DNA of 64,000 bases from Desulfobacteraceae bacterium. GTDB lineage: Bacteria; Desulfobacterota; Desulfobacteria; Desulfobacterales; UBA5616. The notes beneath the pieces were generated by a model. That model had not been told where the DNA came from, searched no databases, and worked only from the letters and a program-made list of their open reading frames with translations. Positions 1 to 9,145 of the stretch are shown here, piece after piece (position 1 is the stretch's first letter; each line of letters opens with the position of its first letter). The stretch spans positions 1 to 64,000 of the forward strand of contig VMSV01000150.1 in the NCBI GenBank assembly GCA_013791935.1. The letters run 5' to 3'. A program made the translations under genes and the position numbers.

Positions 1-3000
1 GGTATCCGTACTGATTTTCCCCCGCATCTGGGAATTCGGAGTGTTATCCACATAAAAGTGGTGAGTATAATTCAGATCCGCCAGATTGACCAGGTTTCCA
101 AACACAAAGCTGGGTATATAAGCAAAAATCTCCCTGCCGGTGGTTTTGTCAAAAGCATGGAGCATGCCGTCGTTGGCACCGGAATAAACAGCGCTCCCTT
201 TTAAAAACGGTGCGGAATGCACGATATCCCCGAGTTTACGGGTTCGGGGTCTGAATCCGAGAATTTCACTTCCCCGAAGATATTCCACCAGGTTATTGGC
301 GTTGGCGGGATTCAAAGCCCACCCACTGTCCAAAGCCGTTTTCTGGGCATCGCTGAGATAAGCATACCGGAAAGGCACGGCTGATCCATTTTCATCAAAT
401 GCCGTGTTAAAGGTGATAATTTTTCTACCCGTATTCCAATCCAGGGCCTGAAGTCCGTTAGGATCTCCTGTTTTTCCAGAAGCTTTCCATTTAATATCAC
501 TTTCGGTTCTCAGAATTTCCCCTGAATTCGGATCCATGGGATAGGCCAAAATATCTCCGGTCCAGGTATCAGAATTGAAGAGGGCCTGGTAAAGGGTTGT
601 ATCGCTGCCTAGTTCTTCTCCGTTCACTGAAACGGATGCGCCGGAGGCAATTCTGGATGCGATATCTTCGAAAAGGGCTTTTAAAGAATCTGCCAGTTCA
701 ACCGGATCGGATGCACTGAAAAACTTGCCTCTTCCATTCACTGCGGCATGCCAGAGGTCATCAATTTTATAAGAATCATCATTGGCAGGATTCGGCCAGA
801 CCGGGAGGGTCGTGTTTTCATCCAGAAAACACGGGTCATCCTCTTTGCCGCTTCCGTCACTATCCTGGGGAGTCAGGCTACCGAATACACCGAATGAAAC
901 CGAATAGGTCACCAGATGTTGCTTTTCATTCCGGTCACATGAACTGGTGGGAACCATATCAGGCAGAGAACTGGAAAGATCCGTGTCATAATACTTCATG
1001 GCGATATCCGCCAGGGTGTTGGAATAGGTATCTCCATAGGGTGCCGCCATTCCGGAATCCATGTTGCCCACAGAAGTAAAGGTATCGTTGTAGAAACCAT
1101 CGGTCATTAGAATGGTAAAGGATTGCTGGCAACTTCCTCCATTGGTTTCACTATCAAAGGGGGAAGTCCCCAGATTCCCGGTGGAACCATCATCGGCATG
1201 GAAATATTTCCCCACATTTTCAAAAGCAATTCTCAAAGGAGTACTGTTTGCGGAATTCACGTTGTACAATGTGTTCAGAAGCGCCGTGGTCTCATCCGCA
1301 TTCACCGATGACCCTGATAAGTCCTCAAAATAGATGGCATCGGCCACGGTGCTTCCAGTGCTGGTGCTTTGCCGTTCCACGGATACAGAACCGCTTGACC
1401 CGATATTAAAGTTATAAGTGCCGAGTTCCACCCATTGGCCACAGGGATTCCCGGTTTCCTGTTTCTGGCTTTTTTCAAAAATATGTGTTCCCGTGCTATG
1501 AACAACCGTGTATTTGGCTTTGGTATCCCAATTGGCGTTGCATCGCCACCAGGCATAAACCTTATGGGCTCCGGCCACTTTAATATTGGGTGTCCAAGTG
1601 GCTTTTCTTCCGACCGTGGTTGTATAAACCTCTCTGCTATTATAAGAACCAACAGCGGTGGAATTGCTCCAAGTACCGTTGGTTGTGAAAGTACTGTCCT
1701 TGTCATCCACGATAAGACTTGCCCCGGTATCCAGCTTGATGGGCAGAACCGTCTGTCTTCCCGTTGAGCTGTTAATGGTATAAAAACCCACCCTCACCCC
1801 GGACATTTCATTGATCACATTGGACACGCCTGCCTTTGCGGAAAGTTCCCTTCGTCGATAGAAGGAATACCAGTTGGCGAAATTCTGTAGATCCTCTTCG
1901 GCCGTGACATATCTTACAAACTGCCCTTGTTCATTTCTCACCACGGGTCTGATGCTCGCGGGTGGATCATTCACAGGGGTCAACTGATCATTGATGACAT
2001 CATTGGTTAAGGTCACTCGGTAATAGGTTCGCCCTGAGCTATCCAGATTCACCAGGTAAACATCCTCTGTGGTGTCCCGTACGCCGTTATTATTCACGTC
2101 ATCCAGAACAAAATAGTGGGAGTTTTTAATATTCACACTGCCGAAGCTATACCCGGGGGGTACAAAAGCCACGGCATCCGCACTGGTGGGATAATCGCTG
2201 TTGGTGGAACCGCGTTGCAATTTAATATGCTGGGGATTGACCCCGCCACTGCTTACAAATTTGATGGCATCTGCCATGGTTCTCGTATTGGCTGTGCTTC
2301 CGCTATGACGCGTCACCGATACCGATCCGCTGGTTCCTCCGATAAACGCATAGGTTCCCAGTTCAACCCACTCCCCGTAAGTGCTTGATTGGTCAATAAG
2401 TAAATCCGTTTCACCACCGGAGTAATTTATGGTGTACTTTGCATTCTTATCCCTAGGGGTAGAGCTGTTCCACCAGGCATAGACAGTATAATTCCCTCCC
2501 ACCGGAATATCCGGGGTCCAGGTGGCTTGTGCATCCTTTTTGGTGGTTCGACGTGAATTGGTTCCGTATGAACCGGCGGAAGTATCATTAGTCCATTGTC
2601 CGGATGCTGTGTAATTCGGACTGCCGTCTGAATTGTCTACGATCAATTCATTAACGGGCCAGACGGCGTTCTGGGCATTGAAATAATGTCTGCCCAGGTA
2701 ATGCCAGGTGCCTGCGTCTGAATCCATCTGATTGATCGTGTAATCGGTTGTGCCTGAAGCATGGGACACTGTATATTTTGCGCTGGTGTCCCGATTTGAT
2801 CCGGCATTCCTGGCCCAGAATACCCAAACATAATATTCACCCGATGTATTTAGTCTCGGTGTCCAGAATGCTTCACTGATGTCACCCGTAGCACTGCAAT
2901 ATAAAGAGCTATCGTCCCACTCAGGGGAGTGGCTGGATTCTGGCCATTTGCCGGTAAAATAAAAGTTCCCTCCTGCTGCATAGGGGTTTCCTGTATTGGT

Positions 3001-3537
3001 CAGATTATCCACAAAGATCACAGAGCCGGAAGTATCATTGAGTGCCATGTAGGTATCACTCAAATTGATCGTCCAGGTATCATAGTGGGGATTGGACCGG
3101 GGGGTGGTGGTGCTGGCATTCGCCTTTCCGGGCCAGGGGTGGTAGTTCACAAAGGGATTGTAAAAAAGTTTGTTATGCCCGGACCATTGGGATTTCCATT
3201 TTTTCCGGTTGGCACCGGTAAGAATGGTACCGTTGCTGTCACTGCTGGAATAAGTATTATCCCCCGGATTATCAAAGAGATACTCCGTATTGCCTTCAAA
3301 TTTCCCTTCCGTATCCCGGGTCATGAATTCCCAATCCATACTACCTGAATCATCCAGGACGAACATGATGTTGGGCGGAGCGGATTGAACCAGAGTTTCC
3401 ATGGGGCTATCACTTAGATCTATGGCGTAGGCCAATCCCGAACAAGATAGAAAGGCAAAAAGACCTATCCATAACGACCGTTGCATCATGCCTGAAAAAT
3501 GATCCGTTAATTTTTTATTCCTTCGGTTATTTTTCAT
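1..3537 (-). CDS. pilY1: PilY1-type pilus tip adhesin, 3' end beyond window
   Basis: PilY1 proteins sit at the tip of type IV pili and promote pilus assembly and surface adhesion. The frame stays open from the ATG at 3537 to the left edge (about 1,179 residues), so the C-terminus is missing. The start follows AGGGGAAG. A signal peptide covers residues 1-38 (cut after GLAYA). A von Willebrand A-like fold starts with FVLDDSGS (residue 62) and continues with ILMTDGFYND. The conserved entry to the PilY1 beta-propeller, GDIVHSAPF and YSGANDGMLHAF, appears near positions 120-230. Three copies of a golvesin C-terminal-like domain are inserted at about residues 172-290, 298-425 and 604-737, which is unusual. 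It is the last gene of the second minor-pilin set, 13 bases after a pilX-like gene. Confidence 0.9.
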   Translation of the reverse strand, partial: MKNNRRNKKLTDHFSGMMQRSLWIGLFAFLSCSGLAYAIDLSDSPMETLVQSAPPNIMFVLDDSGSMDWEFMTRDTEGKFEGNTEYLFDNPGDNTYSSSDSNGTILTGANRKKWKSQWSGHNKLFYNPFVNYHPWPGKANASTTTPRSNPHYDTWTINLSDTYMALNDTSGSVIFVDNLTNTGNPYAAGGNFYFTGKWPESSHSPEWDDSSLYCSATGDISEAFWTPRLNTSGEYYVWVFWARNAGSNRDTSAKYTVSHASGTTDYTINQMDSDAGTWHYLGRHYFNAQNAVWPVNELIVDNSDGSPNYTASGQWTNDTSAGSYGTNSRRTTKKDAQATWTPDIPVGGNYTVYAWWNSSTPRDKNAKYTINYSGGETDLLIDQSSTYGEWVELGTYAFIGGTSGSVSVTRHSGSTANTRTMADAIKFVSSGGVNPQHIKLQRGSTNSDYPTSADAVAFVPPGYSFGSVNIKNSHYFVLDDVNNNGVRDTTEDVYLVNLDSSGRTYYRVTLTNDVINDQLTPVNDPPASIRPVVRNEQGQFVRYVTAEEDLQNFANWYSFYRRRELSAKAGVSNVINEMSGVRVGFYTINSSTGRQTVLPIKLDTGASLIVDDKDSTFTTNGTWSNSTAVGSYNSREVYTTTVGRKATWTPNIKVAGAHKVYAWWRCNANWDTKAKYTVVHSTGTHIFEKSQKQETGNPCGQWVELGTYNFNIGSSGSVSVERQSTSTGSTVADAIYFEDLSGSSVNADETTALLNTLYNVNSANSTPLRIAFENVGKYFHADDGSTGNLGTSPFDSETNGGSCQQSFTILMTDGFYNDTFTSVGNMDSGMAAPYGDTYSNTLADIAMKYYDTDLSSSLPDMVPTSSCDRNEKQHLVTYSVSFGVFGSLTPQDSDGSGKEDDPCFLDENTTLPVWPNPANDDSYKIDDLWHAAVNGRGKFFSASDPVELADSLKALFEDIASRIASGASVSVNGEELGSDTTLYQALFNSDTWTGDILAYPMDPNSGEILRTESDIKWKASGKTGDPNGLQALDWNTGRKIITFNTAFDENGSAVPFRYAYLSDAQKTALDSGWALNPANANNLVEYLRGSEILGFRPRTRKLGDIVHSAPFLKGSAVYSGANDGMLHAFDKTTGREIFAYIPSFVFGNLVNLADLNYTHHFYVDNTPNSQMRGKISTDT

Positions 3538-3550
3538 TTTCTTCCCCTGT

Positions 3551-4093
3551 TCAAAATTTTCTTATATAACCCACTTCAATGAAAGCGCTTTCATTTTCGC
3601 TGATACAACGACCATAAACCCTGAACTTGTGCTTTTGACTGGTATCGGTCGTTCCCAAGGATGAACCTTTGGTGACACCCTCATCTATGGCTCCAAAAAA
3701 GGAATCATCAAAAGGCCCGTTTTCCGCATTATCGTCACTGCCCAGGCCGTCATAATCCCACTGGCTGACATCCAGAAAATCGACATCGTTTTTTTCGTTA
3801 ATCCAGTCTTCGGATCTGTCCACCAACACTTCAGGTTCTGCGTTTTCAACTTCCTGGGCACCCCTCATGGCCGCACCTTCCGCCTTATAAAAATTTTCCC
3901 TGGCCGTTCGTTCGGCGGATGCAATCTGGACTTCCAGGGTGGAAGTGTTGGAGGACTGAATGCCAATCAGGGAGACTACCACCAAAATCATTACTGCGAT
4001 CAAGATGGCCATTGACCCTTTTTCATTACCAATCATGAAATGGCCGGCAAGATTTTTTTTTATCAACGATTTCTTTTTTTTCATAAATTTCAT
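3551..4093 (-). CDS. pilX: PilX-like minor pilin
   Basis: A small type IV pilus accessory protein of 180 residues. The N-terminal basic stretch is followed by GSMAILIAVMILVVV, the PilX_N signature: a class III-like leader and hydrophobic helix without the usual E5 of major pilins. The segment ending in FYKAEGAA matches the conserved PilX helix end. The rest is acidic and lacks close motifs. In Pseudomonas, PilX works with PilV, PilW, FimU and PilY1 to prime pilus assembly. The gene sits 5 bases after pilV and 13 bases before pilY1, so the set is surely one transcript. The start has CAGGTAA upstream. Confidence 0.8.
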   Translation of the reverse strand: MKFMKKKKSLIKKNLAGHFMIGNEKGSMAILIAVMILVVVSLIGIQSSNTSTLEVQIASAERTARENFYKAEGAAMRGAQEVENAEPEVLVDRSEDWINEKNDVDFLDVSQWDYDGLGSDDNAENGPFDDSFFGAIDEGVTKGSSLGTTDTSQKHKFRVYGRCISENESAFIEVGYIRKF

Positions 4094-4098
4094 TTTTA

Positions 4099-4584
4099 TT
4101 ACCTGAGCCGAGGTTTAATGGATTCCAATGTCAAGCTTTTGTTGGCTCCAAATGAGCCGAAATTAAGCCAATTGACATTCACCGTAATCCTCTTCATATT
4201 TGCTGTTTGAAGATAAGCGCCATTCAAAATTTCCAAATCGTCAATGCTCGTATTGATGGCATAGCCGGCACGCACTGCCGGATGGTTGGGGCAGCATGTC
4301 GAATTGATCACATAATCGACTTCATCCGTTCTATCCTGAAGATAGGCACTCTGATAATTCAAAGCCATTCGATATTCCATCTCATCGGATGCGTACGTGG
4401 AAGCTTCGGTAATGCCCCTGGCATTGCTGTTCATCCTCACGGAGGAAGTCTGTAAAACACTTACAGCCAATATCCCGATGGCCAGGACTGACACTGCGAG
4501 AACCACTTCGATTAAGGAAAAGCCTTTGTCATTATTTTTAATGTTCCTAATCCTCATAAGTATTTTTTCCCGGAGATTTTCCAT
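4099..4584 (-). CDS. pilV: PilV-like minor pilin
   Basis: A type IV prepilin-like protein with the cleavage and helix motif DKG/FSLIEVVLAVSVLAIGI, where prepilin peptidase would cut after Gly and methylate Phe. The following SVLQTSSVRMNSNARG and a downstream ASDEMEYRMA fit the PilV family. I chose the ATG at 4584 because GGGAG lies 10 bases before it and it begins 5 bases after the upstream pilW stop; an in-frame ATG at 4611 has no ribosome binding site and one at 4557 has a weaker one. It is part of the fimT-pilW-pilV-pilX-pilY1 set and probably sits in the pilus tip complex. Confidence 0.82.
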   Translation of the reverse strand: MENLREKILMRIRNIKNNDKGFSLIEVVLAVSVLAIGILAVSVLQTSSVRMNSNARGITEASTYASDEMEYRMALNYQSAYLQDRTDEVDYVINSTCCPNHPAVRAGYAINTSIDDLEILNGAYLQTANMKRITVNVNWLNFGSFGANKSLTLESIKPRLR

Positions 4585-4589
4585 GAACC

Positions 4590-5438
4590 TTAAACTCCCA
4601 GGTTTCTGCATTTTACAATAGTGCTCAGCAGCCGTCTTCGAATCCGATCATCAGGCGTGATGATATTTCTGCCCACGATATACTGATTGCCGTCATGATA
4701 ACTCACATCGGCTCTCTCGGCTTGGCCAAGAACCCATATCCTGACGGCCCGAATATTGGCCATGGCCACAGGAGAGGCCAGCGCATTTCCATCAATAATG
4801 TTATCGTTGCCTGTATCATCGGCAAGACTCATTTCACCGTCATCATTCGTATCCAGCCTCAGGTCCAGTTCATCATCGTTATTCGTATCCACCGCCCAGA
4901 TGATATGGCCGTTGGGACTGACATCGAGTTCCCCGTCTCCATTGTCGTCAAATGCATAGGCCAGATAGAATCCGTCCACGCTTCCGGAATCATATATATT
5001 TTCAGCCAATATGTACTTTTCATCATTCAGGTCAGTACCCGCAACATCTTCGTTAAATTTAACAACTCTCCTTAATTGCGACCCCACCAGAGCATAAGCT
5101 ACGGAACCGTATCCGCCGTCGCCATCGTCATAGGTAAATCTGAGCATGTTGTTTTTGATGTTATCCACTCCGTAGCCTATTGAATCCGGATCAAAACCCG
5201 CCATGCGCAACTCTTTTTCCATAACGTACAAGGAAGCTCTCATATTCTGCTGAATTTTCGCAGATTGTTCCTGGGCTCTATAGATTGTGTTCTGGGAGTT
5301 GAAATTCGACCAAATTGCGGTGGTAACCAAAGCAAAAATGGTCATGGCCACCAGAAGTTCCACCAGGCTGAACCCTTTGTTCGACAACCCCTTGGAAACG
5401 CTTTTCTTTTGCACTGTCATTGGTTTTACCTTCATCAT
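4590..5438 (-). CDS. pilW: PilW-like minor pilin with Asp-rich calcium-type loops
   Basis: A 282-residue prepilin. The leader ends at Gly22 (SNKG/FSLVELLVAM), followed by the hydrophobic helix and the PilW hallmark MEKELRMAGFDP. Residues 164-216 hold four successive Asp/Asn-rich loops (DDNGDGELD, DTNNDDELD, DTNDDGEMS, DTGNDNIID) that resemble EF-hand or dockerin calcium loops. This is more than the family usually shows. The start overlaps the fimT stop by 4 bases, so translation is coupled. It is probably a tip minor pilin that may bind calcium. Confidence 0.85.
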   Translation of the reverse strand: MMKVKPMTVQKKSVSKGLSNKGFSLVELLVAMTIFALVTTAIWSNFNSQNTIYRAQEQSAKIQQNMRASLYVMEKELRMAGFDPDSIGYGVDNIKNNMLRFTYDDGDGGYGSVAYALVGSQLRRVVKFNEDVAGTDLNDEKYILAENIYDSGSVDGFYLAYAFDDNGDGELDVSPNGHIIWAVDTNNDDELDLRLDTNDDGEMSLADDTGNDNIIDGNALASPVAMANIRAVRIWVLGQAERADVSYHDGNQYIVGRNIITPDDRIRRRLLSTIVKCRNLGV

Positions 5439-5881
5439 AACTCTTCCAGTTTTATAGCCCCTGAAACAAATACCGTTGTACGATAAGACTTACCGCCGCC
5501 CGTCACTTTGACCTCCGTTTTTTCATTGGATCTGGTTATTCCATTGGACCGAAAGGTTATCCTTTCCGGAGGATCATCAAATTGAAGATGATCATTGTAT
5601 TTGGAAAGATCAGCGATTTTAAGAGTTTTGGAGTTCAGACTCAACGTGTATTGCCCTGTATTGGGCTCATTAAAGTCCAGATAGCAGTCCTGCCCGGCTT
5701 TGATGGCGTAGATTCTTGCGTATTGGATATTGTCATGTAATTCCCGGGAGGCACTCCTGAGTTGCTTCTCCGGAATCCAGCTGAGAATTCCGGGCAAGCT
5801 GACAGCCATCATGACACTGACGATACTCAGAGACGTCATGAGCTCAACCAAGGTAAATCCTTTTTTTGAAAAATATTTCAA
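5435..5881 (-). CDS. FimT/GspH-like pseudopilin
   Basis: A 148-residue prepilin with leader KKG/FTLVELMTSLSIVSV, then a hydrophobic helix and LRSASRELHDNIQYARIYAI, the GspH/FimT pattern in which a helix precedes a beta-rich C-terminal domain. FimT/FimU-like pilins prime type IV pilus assembly and some bind DNA during uptake. Its stop overlaps the pilW start, making it the first gene of the second minor-pilin set. AAAAGGAG lies upstream of the ATG. A 236-base spacer with no recognised motif separates it from the cNMP/PilZ gene upstream. Confidence 0.82.
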   Translation of the reverse strand: MKYFSKKGFTLVELMTSLSIVSVMMAVSLPGILSWIPEKQLRSASRELHDNIQYARIYAIKAGQDCYLDFNEPNTGQYTLSLNSKTLKIADLSKYNDHLQFDDPPERITFRSNGITRSNEKTEVKVTGGGKSYRTTVFVSGAIKLEEL

Positions 5882-6117
5882 TATATGCTCCTTTTGAATC
5901 TTTCAACAGGGTCAAAGACAAGTCAGCAAAATCAGTGCCAAAGGGCTTTTCCGCTCAAACGGTTTGGGCGTTCGAATGCCCCGATATGGATTCAAATATT
6001 ATTAAAACAGCCTAATATCAACGACATATCATTGCTTTTCCCTTTGTTCCCTGAAGAAACGCCGGTTCAGGCAATCCCCGCTCGTCCTTGCTGAGTCCTT
6101 CAAGGAATAAAAAGATA

Positions 6118-7149
6118 TTATAAATTCTTTTTATATTCTTCGTTGGAATGCTGATCTTTCACCGCCTTTATCAGGACTTCATCCAACAACAGATCAAATT
6201 TCATGTGAAGCGCATAATCATCCAAATTGTATTCGCCCACGCTAACGATGATTCCACTTCGGTCAATAGATACAGGTTCCTGATCTTTCATCACACCGAA
6301 TTGGGCATTTAATTTCCTGCCGAGGATCATTCTCGCGGTTTCCTTTTTGGTGATCCTCATGGCAAAGGACATGCCGCCCATGGAGATATCCAGAAGGGAG
6401 CCCTTAACCGGACTTCCCAAGGCCTTTCCTTTGTTATCCATGAACTGGAACCTGCCATTTCCCGGCAATGGTATTCGGTCATAAATCCGGCGACTCAGTT
6501 TCATGGTCTTGAGCAATTCTTCGGTAGTTCCGGCTTTTAAAAGATAATCCGTCAATTTGCTGCATAGCCCGGGCAGATTATTGCTCCATTGAGCGAAACT
6601 TTCTTTGGGCAGTTTCCTGATCTTAACATCGGATTCGGCAATTAATGACACGGATGAAAAAGCCTGAAAGGAAAGAAAGGTGTCATCGCCTGCAAAATCT
6701 CCCGGTCCCAGCTTTTTCACCATAATTTCTTTATTTTTCAACCTGCACGACATTTTTAGCTTGCCCTCATCCACAAGATAAAGAAAAGGGCTTGAGCTTT
6801 CCTGTTCCAAAACAACCTCATTTGGACCGAAGCGCATCTCACGTGAGGCATAGAACAGTTTGTTTTTCTCGTCCTTGTTAAGCATGTCGTATAACCCGGA
6901 CCAGAGCTCCAGGTGCTTTTTATCAATGGCATCTGCTTGTAACTGTTCTATGATTTCGCCGCTTTTGATGATTTCATGCAGGGCCATGGAATCAACAGCC
7001 ATGAGTTTTTCTCTTAACTCCTCTGCTTTTAAGAAATCCCCTGCGTTTGCGTGGGAGAGAATAAGATCGAATAAAATAGGAACTGCGCTGCTGATATTGT
7101 TTTCACTCAGGAATTGATTCACAGCTTTTTCTTTTTCATAATTTTCCAT
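6118..7149 (-). CDS. Cyclic-nucleotide-binding/PilZ two-domain regulator
   Basis: A 343-residue cytoplasmic protein with no signal peptide. Residues 1-95 are helical. Residues about 105-190 form a cNMP-binding fold (LVDEGKLKM, LGPGDFAGDDTFL), although the usual Arg of the phosphate-binding cassette is not obvious. Residues about 218-330 form a PilZ domain with R221-xxx-R225 and D254-x-S-x-x-G, the residues that hold cyclic di-GMP. It lies between two minor-pilin sets, so control of pilus assembly or motility by cyclic di-GMP is likely. The N-terminal region may be a protein interaction part. The start is uncertain because no clear ribosome binding site is seen. Confidence 0.82.
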   Translation of the reverse strand: MENYEKEKAVNQFLSENNISSAVPILFDLILSHANAGDFLKAEELREKLMAVDSMALHEIIKSGEIIEQLQADAIDKKHLELWSGLYDMLNKDEKNKLFYASREMRFGPNEVVLEQESSSPFLYLVDEGKLKMSCRLKNKEIMVKKLGPGDFAGDDTFLSFQAFSSVSLIAESDVKIRKLPKESFAQWSNNLPGLCSKLTDYLLKAGTTEELLKTMKLSRRIYDRIPLPGNGRFQFMDNKGKALGSPVKGSLLDISMGGMSFAMRITKKETARMILGRKLNAQFGVMKDQEPVSIDRSGIIVSVGEYNLDDYALHMKFDLLLDEVLIKAVKDQHSNEEYKKNL

Positions 7150-7316
7150 TAAAGGGGGTCCCGAAACTTTTATAAATTATTTTACAAAGCATTCCATTAA
7201 AGACCCATTACGGGCATTATCCATTTTTCCTTTATATCGGCAATTATTAATAAAAAGTTAATGATGATGAAAATAAGGACAAGTTGCTTGGAAAAATAGG
7301 CAGGATTTATCGATTC

Positions 7317-7832
7317 CTAATTTGAGCGATTGACTTTGATTCGGCCCGATATGCTGACACGGATATGGATCATGCCTGAGGGATTTTGAAGAGTTATGGT
7401 CCGCATACGGCCCATGGCTCCCCGGGAATTGAATATATTCCGGGTATCGGCCGTGATATTATATACACCCTGGAATTTATCGGTAAGGTTTTTGATGAGG
7501 TTGGTTTCCCCCGGGTCCGCACTGTTATTGCCGTTATTATCCACCAGAATTTGGTAACCAGTGGCGTTAATAAAAGAAACTGAAACGTTGCAGTTCTGCT
7601 TGATGGCCTCCATCCTTGCACCCGTAAGATCGCCGGAGACCTGCAGGGCTGCGCCCCTTAACATGGACTTGGATCTGTATGACATCATTTTGGGGATACC
7701 CAAGCCAAGAAGAACAGACATCACCGCGAGAACCATAACTGCTTCAGTCAAGGTGAAGCCTGTTCTGTTTCCAAGGCAAGGAATTGAACTCACCGATGAA
7801 CTTCCGGAAATCAATTCAGCACCTTTTTCCAT
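7317..7832 (-). CDS. FimT/GspH-like pseudopilin (first set)
   Basis: A 171-residue prepilin with motif RTG/FTLTEAVMVLAVMSVL and a downstream MLRGAALQVSGDLTGARMEAI, typical of FimT/GspH. The leader before the cleavage site is about 25 residues if the ATG at 7832 is used, overlapping the upstream pilX-like gene by 22 bases. It closes the first set (pilV-pilW-pilX-fimT). Its last codons and stop fall in a 16-base sequence that also ends a MITE-like element near 47576. Its function is probably pilus priming or DNA uptake. Confidence 0.8.
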   Translation of the reverse strand: MEKGAELISGSSSVSSIPCLGNRTGFTLTEAVMVLAVMSVLLGLGIPKMMSYRSKSMLRGAALQVSGDLTGARMEAIKQNCNVSVSFINATGYQILVDNNGNNSADPGETNLIKNLTDKFQGVYNITADTRNIFNSRGAMGRMRTITLQNPSGMIHIRVSISGRIKVNRSN

Positions 7833-9139
7833 GATACGATAGATAGATCATTGGACAAGTATTTATCTTTCAAGGCCGTATCAAAATACAGGATTGAATG
7901 ATCGTAACAGACAATGGATTTTCCCATAAATGCGCCATGCAGGGGTTTGCTGCTTTGAAGAAAAATTATGGAATGGGGGGCATAAACCAATCCGTTTATT
8001 TCGGTCGCATCCTTGAACTCCAGCATGGCATCTGAATCCGTTATCAGAACAAAATCTGTGGGCCGTCCGAACTTATTCAGTGTGGAACTGTTATAAAGTC
8101 CCAAGAAGACCTGGTGAGTCGATATGGGATTTAAGGGGTCTTCCGTCATTTTAATAGTTATATCCTCTACTGAACCTGTAGAAAGAATCTGTATTCCTGA
8201 AGCATCCTTTGCCGTAAAGCTTCCCCGGAGATACAGGACGACAGGCCCGCTTGTCGCATCCATCATGATGGTATCGGAAAGGGACAGATCGATTTTTTCC
8301 AGATAATAAATGCTGCCACCTGATTTACCCGGGAGATTGACAATGCAACCTGGATGGACGATTTCCCTGCCGGGAATAGAAGGAGTGATGTCCGCATTAT
8401 CGTTGGTCAGGGCCGCTGAATCGAATTCCGCCTGGAAATCTCCTGAATTGATGTTCATAGGATCAGGCTCCAACCGTCCGGAATAATAACCTTTCTTGCC
8501 CGCTACCACAGGGGCTCCGAAAGGGTGATACGAAGCATCGGCAATGCGGTTGTTTCCGAGAACCACATTCCCGTCAACAAAGGTTCCCGCATTCAGGACA
8601 ATGGAACCGTTGGATGCCAAATCACACTGCCCTGTTGAATCGGATGGGGTGGGGTCCGGGATCACTCTGCTGTCATAACTGTAATATTGAACATGGGTTT
8701 TGGAGTCGACGTTTAAATCCCCGAAAACGCCACCGGGAACCACCGGCAATCGCCGGAGGCCCACCTTGATTTCTGAAGAGGCCTTTTTTTGAGCTTTTCC
8801 CGTGGATGAAAAACTGTATAGATTATTCCCTTCCACGGTTAATGGGGAAAGTGAGAATAAAAACCCTGATGGAGCAGATGCCCCGGGGATATCCAAGGTT
8901 CCGGATGCCGGCAAGGAAGCCCCGGATTTTAGTGCGATTTCCAGTTTTGTAATACCGTACTGAACCCCTGCTTCCGCATGGTTGAAAGCCTGTTCCGAAT
9001 ATTTATAGTTTGCGCTGATCAGGGAATCTTGGGTGGAAATTACATAGGCCGTTGCAGCCAGAACGGATAAAAGAGCTATAAACATCAGGCCAATGATAAG
9101 AACAATACCTTTTTCATTCTGATCAAAAAAATTGCCCAT
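7811..9139 (-). CDS. Large PilX_N-type minor pilin with long C-terminal domain
   Basis: A 442-residue protein. It opens with EKGIVLIIGLMFIALLSVLA and YSEQAFNHAEAGVQYG, the PilX_N pattern. The body is beta-rich and much longer than ordinary PilX (about 180-200 residues), with passages such as LASNGSIVLNAGTF and VDGNVVLGNN that suggest a beta-helix or the DUF7305-type domain found on large pilus-associated proteins. It lies between pilW and fimT of the first set, with TTAGGTTATC before the start. I infer a tip-located accessory or adhesive pilin. The exact family of the C-terminal part is not certain. Confidence 0.75.
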   Translation of the reverse strand: MGNFFDQNEKGIVLIIGLMFIALLSVLAATAYVISTQDSLISANYKYSEQAFNHAEAGVQYGITKLEIALKSGASLPASGTLDIPGASAPSGFLFSLSPLTVEGNNLYSFSSTGKAQKKASSEIKVGLRRLPVVPGGVFGDLNVDSKTHVQYYSYDSRVIPDPTPSDSTGQCDLASNGSIVLNAGTFVDGNVVLGNNRIADASYHPFGAPVVAGKKGYYSGRLEPDPMNINSGDFQAEFDSAALTNDNADITPSIPGREIVHPGCIVNLPGKSGGSIYYLEKIDLSLSDTIMMDATSGPVVLYLRGSFTAKDASGIQILSTGSVEDITIKMTEDPLNPISTHQVFLGLYNSSTLNKFGRPTDFVLITDSDAMLEFKDATEINGLVYAPHSIIFLQSSKPLHGAFMGKSIVCYDHSILYFDTALKDKYLSNDLSIVSWKKVLN

Positions 9140-9145
9140 GATAAC

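Noticed and set aside
5882-6117. Cyclic di-GMP riboswitch before the pilin set
   Set aside because: Given the nearby PilZ gene I looked for GEMM-type conserved sequences and found none.
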